A stretch of 64,000 nt of DNA from Ruminococcus sp. AM22-13 (lineage in GTDB: Bacteria; Bacillota; Clostridia; Lachnospirales; Lachnospiraceae), in assembly GCF_003471165.1 (NCBI RefSeq), contig NZ_QRIL01000016.1, positions 1-64,000 on the forward strand, written 5' to 3'. Both the position numbers and the translations under genes were made by a program. Below the pieces are notes generated by a model. The model worked only from the letters and a program-made list of their open reading frames with translations, ran no database searches and was not told the origin of the DNA. Position 1 is the first letter of the stretch; each line of letters opens with the position of its first letter. Positions 60,828-64,000 of this stretch are shown one piece after another.

Positions 60828-62444
60828 TTATTCCATTTCTCTTACAATCTTACGAACCTGAAGAACAAATGTCGGAGATACGGACAGTTCATCAATGCCC
60901 ATCTGTACGAAACGCTCTGTCATACTTGTATCTGCTCCAAGCTCACCGCAGATACCTGCCCAGATACCTTCTTTATGTGCATTGTCGATTACCATCTGGA
61001 TCATACGGATTACTGCTTCATGATGAGAGTCATAAATATTATCCAGTTTTGCATTCTGACGGTCAATTGCCAGTGTATACTGAGTCAGATCATTTGTACC
61101 AATACTAAAGAAGTCAACTTCTTTTGCAAGAAGATCACTAATCATAACGGCTGCCGGTGTCTCAATCATCACACCCTGCTCTACGTCATCCTTAAACGGT
61201 ACACCCTGCTCTGTCAACTCTTTCTTTACTTCTGCAACAATAGCTTTGATCTGTTTTACTTCTGTCACAGAGATAATCATCGGGTACATAATGGAAATGT
61301 TTCCATACATACTTGCTCTGAAGAGCGCACGAAGCTGTGTTTTAAACACTTCCGGTCTGTCGAGACAGATACGAATCGCACGATAGCCCATTGCCGGGTT
61401 CTCTTCATGTGCCATATCAAAATAATCAATCTGCTTATCTGCACCGATATCCAAAGTACGGATGATTACTTTCTTGCCGGCCATGTTCTGTGCTACTGCT
61501 TTATAAATCTGGAACTGTTCTTCCTCTGTCGGATAGTTTTCCTTCTCCAGATAAATAAATTCACTTCTGAAAAGACCAATACCTTCTGCATCATTAGCCA
61601 GAACACTTGCAACATCTCCTGTGCTTCCGATGTTCGCATAAAGATGAATCTTATGTCCGCTCTTTGTCTCGGTTGTTTTACCTTTTAATTCTTTGAGCAT
61701 TGCTCTCTGATGCAGTTCTTCATCTTTCTGATCCTGATATTTCTTAAGTGTATCTGCATCCGGCTCTACAATAAGAGAACCCGACTTACCATCCACGATT
61801 GCCATCTTTCCATCCATGCTGTCATCATATTCAATGTTGATCAGTGCCGGAATATTCATTGTTCTTGCAAGAATCGCTGTATGGGAATTAGAAGAACCTT
61901 TTCTTGTAACAAATGCAAGTACTCTGCTCTTATCCATCTGTACTGTCTCACTTGGAGCCAGATCCTCTGCCACGATAATAGATGGTTCTGCTGCATCCAT
62001 ATCCCCATCGTCATGTCCGGATAATACACGTACCAGACGATCTGAGATATCTTTTACGTCAGCAGCTCTTGCCTTCATATAGTCATCATCCATCTGTGCA
62101 AACATATCTGCAAAGTTATCACCTGTTGTTGCCACTGCATACTCTGCATTTACATTCTCTGTGCGGATAATATTGTCAATAGAATCAAGATAGTCCTCAT
62201 CGTCCAGCATCATCTGATGTACTTCAAAAATAGCTGCACCTGACTCTCCAACTTCCTGAAGTGCCTTATCATACAGTTTCTGAAGCTGGGCAACTGCTTT
62301 CTCCTTTGCTTCCTGCACGCGGGCGATCTCAGCTTCCGGATCTTCTACCCTTGTACGCTTCACGCTTGTATCTGCCTTCTGCAAAATAGAAATCTTTCCA
62401 ATTGCGATTCCGGAAAATACGGACTTACCTTCTAATACTCTCAT
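60828..62444 (-). CDS. ptsI: PTS enzyme I (phosphoenolpyruvate-protein phosphotransferase)
   Basis: 538 residues. N-terminal HPr-binding helices about 20-140; phospho-His188 in KGSSNSHTAILARTMNIP; C-terminal PEP-binding barrel with GIGLFRSEFIYLE, MGYRAIRICLDRPEVFKTQL, GVMIETPAAVMISDLLAKEV, FFSIGTNDLTQYTLAIDR and GICGELGAD. It takes phosphate from PEP and gives it to HPr; general for all PTS sugars including the fructose system at 8.3-11.7 kb. It lies 17 bases behind the HPr gene. Somewhat shorter than the 570-residue average but complete in motifs. Confidence 0.97.
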   Translation of the reverse strand: MRVLEGKSVFSGIAIGKISILQKADTSVKRTRVEDPEAEIARVQEAKEKAVAQLQKLYDKALQEVGESGAAIFEVHQMMLDDEDYLDSIDNIIRTENVNAEYAVATTGDNFADMFAQMDDDYMKARAADVKDISDRLVRVLSGHDDGDMDAAEPSIIVAEDLAPSETVQMDKSRVLAFVTRKGSSNSHTAILARTMNIPALINIEYDDSMDGKMAIVDGKSGSLIVEPDADTLKKYQDQKDEELHQRAMLKELKGKTTETKSGHKIHLYANIGSTGDVASVLANDAEGIGLFRSEFIYLEKENYPTEEEQFQIYKAVAQNMAGKKVIIRTLDIGADKQIDYFDMAHEENPAMGYRAIRICLDRPEVFKTQLRALFRASMYGNISIMYPMIISVTEVKQIKAIVAEVKKELTEQGVPFKDDVEQGVMIETPAAVMISDLLAKEVDFFSIGTNDLTQYTLAIDRQNAKLDNIYDSHHEAVIRMIQMVIDNAHKEGIWAGICGELGADTSMTERFVQMGIDELSVSPTFVLQVRKIVREME

Positions 62445-62461
62445 TACTCCAACTCTCCTTA

Positions 62462-62719
62462 TTACAGATTATCTTCCAAAAAGTTCCTCATCACTTCGGC
62501 ATCTGCCACTTCATTGTCGCCTTCCACCTGCACCATAATCTGGTCGCCTTGCTTTGCCGCAAGATTCATAACACAGAACATGTGCTTCGCATCACCACTC
62601 TTTGTGCCTTTAAAAATGGTAATGTCGCTTGTGAGCTTGCCAGCTTCCTGCACAAGAAGCAGACCAGGCCTTGCATGTATTCCAAGTTTATCTTTGATAA
62701 CATACGTAAATGATACCAT
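62462..62719 (-). CDS. ptsH: HPr family phosphocarrier (ptsI-linked), His at position 46
   Basis: 85 residues from the ATG at 62719 (MVSFTYVIKDKLGIHARPG), preceded by AGGAGGAGG; an upstream ATG gives 8 extra codons with no support. The active His15 is in GIHARPG. The region KSGDAKHMFCVMNLAAKQGD aligns with the Ser46 loop of Bacillus HPr, where His46 replaces Ser. It is quite different from the fructose-operon HPr. As the ptsI neighbour it is the likely general HPr, but loss of Ser46 would prevent HprK-type regulation. Confidence 0.88.
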   Translation of the reverse strand: MVSFTYVIKDKLGIHARPGLLLVQEAGKLTSDITIFKGTKSGDAKHMFCVMNLAAKQGDQIMVQVEGDNEVADAEVMRNFLEDNL

Positions 62720-62921
62720 CCACAAACCTCCTCCTGTATACATACTTCTTTTTGAGATAACCCATTATAGCACAATCCGTCTCCATACTTCCATCCTTTT
62801 TTACTTTTTGTACAAAATTTAAGCACTTTTTTTGACATTTTCACCGTCTTAAGTTCTATCCTATGTCAAAATCTACTAAAACACAGTCTTTCATTATCAG
62901 ATTTTATACACATGTAAATGA

Positions 62922-62954
62922 GCACTGAATCTAATCTCTCGTCAGATTCAGTGC
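62922..62954. terminator. Hairpin terminator between ABC permease and ptsH
   Basis: Stem GCACTGAATCT / AGATTCAGTGC, T run on the plus strand; it ends the permease gene at 62998 on the minus strand. Confidence 0.7.
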
Positions 62955-62997
62955 CCACTTTTTGTTTTCTTCTTATTTTTCTATTTCTGTTTATTCT

Positions 62998-64000
62998 TTA
63001 TTCGCTTCTAAGTGCATCGATTGGATTCAGATTAGCCGCTTTCACAGATGGAAGCAAACCAAATACCACACCGATTACTGTCGAAAACAGTACTGCAATC
63101 ACAATTGACGGTACACTGATCGCGGTAGGAGATCCGGTTACTTTTCCCACAACTTTCGACAAACCAATACCGGTTACTACACCGATAATACCTCCAATGC
63201 TGGTAAGCACTGAAGCTTCCGTCAGAAACTGTCCAAGAATCGTCTTCTTACGGGCTCCGATTGCCTTTTTCAGACCGATCTCCTTGGTACGCTCTGTAAC
63301 GGAAACCAGCATGATGTTCATAACACCGATACCACCTACAAGCAGGGAGATACTTGCAATCCAGATCAGCTGATTATTTGTACTCTCACTGAGTTTCTGC
63401 ATGCTCTTAACCTGCTCCATGATATCTTCTGCTTTATATTTCATAGTGGTACTACCGTTTATATTCAACGATGTGATGGAATTATTCAACGCATCTGCCG
63501 TAGAATTTCCCACAGAACTCATCGTATCTGTACTGTCCGCTTTTACGATCACATTCTGCGGCACATCAAATCTAAAGGATATCGGCCAACAGCTGTCCGG
63601 AATCATCACGCTTCCCACAATTGACTGGTAATAAGTATAATACTCATCAATACTGTTAATCGTTGGCTGATAATTCTCATCCTGACGAATCACACCAACT
63701 ATCGTATATGGTTCCTGATTAATCTCTACTGTCTGTCCCACCGGATTCTGTGACGGAAACAGATTCTGTGCTGCATTGTCATCAATCAGGGCAACTTTGT
63801 TATAGTTTTTGTAATCATCACTTACAAAGCCTCTGCCTGACTGAATCACATACCCACAGGTAGCCAGATAATTTACATCAATCCCATAAACGCTTCCGCC
63901 TTCAAGGCTGTTGTTATTGTTATAAATGGAAGCACTTGTGCTGTTATAATAAAAAGTTGCATTCTCCACATGATCAAGGTCGCGTACTTCTTCTTTGACA
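62998..64000 (-). CDS. MacB/FtsX-type ABC transporter permease, partial (5' end outside window)
   Basis: The C-terminal 334 residues are inside the window; the frame is open to the edge (VKEEVRDLDHVENATFYYNS). An extracytoplasmic MacB-type periplasmic-core domain (LATCGYVIQSGRGFVSDDYK, NPVGQTVEINQEPYTIVGVI) is followed by three spans and the signature GIMNIMLVSVTERTKEIGLK with KAIGARKKTILGQFLTEA. The end LNPIDALRSE is typical. It works with a separate ATPase in a mechanotransmission or export system. Substrate not predictable. Confidence 0.93.
   Translation of the reverse strand, partial: VKEEVRDLDHVENATFYYNSTSASIYNNNNSLEGGSVYGIDVNYLATCGYVIQSGRGFVSDDYKNYNKVALIDDNAAQNLFPSQNPVGQTVEINQEPYTIVGVIRQDENYQPTINSIDEYYTYYQSIVGSVMIPDSCWPISFRFDVPQNVIVKADSTDTMSSVGNSTADALNNSITSLNINGSTTMKYKAEDIMEQVKSMQKLSESTNNQLIWIASISLLVGGIGVMNIMLVSVTERTKEIGLKKAIGARKKTILGQFLTEASVLTSIGGIIGVVTGIGLSKVVGKVTGSPTAISVPSIVIAVLFSTVIGVVFGLLPSVKAANLNPIDALRSE

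Noticed and set aside
60771..61688. 305-codon plus-strand frame opposite ptsI
   Set aside because: Cys/His/Leu-rich antisense translation of a clearly real ptsI; no family resemblance.
1..64000. CRISPR arrays, tRNA and rRNA genes
   Set aside because: No regularly spaced direct repeats, cloverleaf-like sequences or rRNA segments were recognised by reading; a scan with dedicated tools could still find a tRNA I missed.

Overview
The window reads as a chromosomal segment of a low-GC Gram-positive anaerobe of the class Clostridia, most likely family Lachnospiraceae (Blautia/Dorea/Ruminococcus-like). This is inferred from the gene repertoire: a DUF3793 protein beside flavodoxin, a 2-hydroxyacyl-CoA dehydratase family pair, class II GalT, DUF4179/DUF4367 anti-sigma factors, and HPr proteins without Ser46. 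No rRNA, tRNA or CRISPR array was seen. Most genes lie on the minus strand.

Left part (1-25 kb), mostly intact genes: AraC regulator; flavodoxin and DUF3793 protein; sbcDC nuclease; a fructose PTS locus (fruK-fruA-HPr with a DeoR-type regulator behind it); an AGCS amino-acid symporter behind a tandem glycine riboswitch; a dehydratase-like protein plus a dehydratase-activase fusion; a heterodimeric ABC exporter; aminopeptidase P with a LarE-type sulfur transferase; an acyltransferase and a MATE transporter.

Middle part (26-50 kb), accessory and decaying: an N-truncated DDE transposase beside a broken nagB, a GH20-type hexosaminidase, a chimeric ATPase remnant, a class II galT broken by one base in a T run, an IS200/IS605 element (tnpA+tnpB), an ABC permease remnant and a GH95 fucosidase tail. 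Among these lies an envelope-signalling cluster: three sigma/anti-sigma pairs, a BlaI/BlaR1-type repressor-sensor pair whose sensor carries the same C-terminal repeat domain as an adjacent secreted protein, CTACANNTGTAG operators in front of both transcription units, and an L,D-transpeptidase. Two homologous 23-25 residue tyrosine-rich peptide genes occur 15 kb apart.

Right part (50-64 kb), mostly core: rpsB-tsf, an RsuA-type pseudouridine synthase, a CPBP protease, a HAD phosphatase, a Ser/Thr kinase overlapping a secreted Q/N-rich protein gene, argS, degV, the ptsH-ptsI-like pair and an ABC permease cut by the window end.

A family of modular palindromic repeats with GTTACTGTTCACT-type ends is scattered between genes across the whole window. 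The best candidates for undescribed biology are the BlaI/BlaR1-like system with the shared ectodomain, the tyrosine-rich micropeptides, the modular repeat family, and the kinase/Q-N-rich pair.
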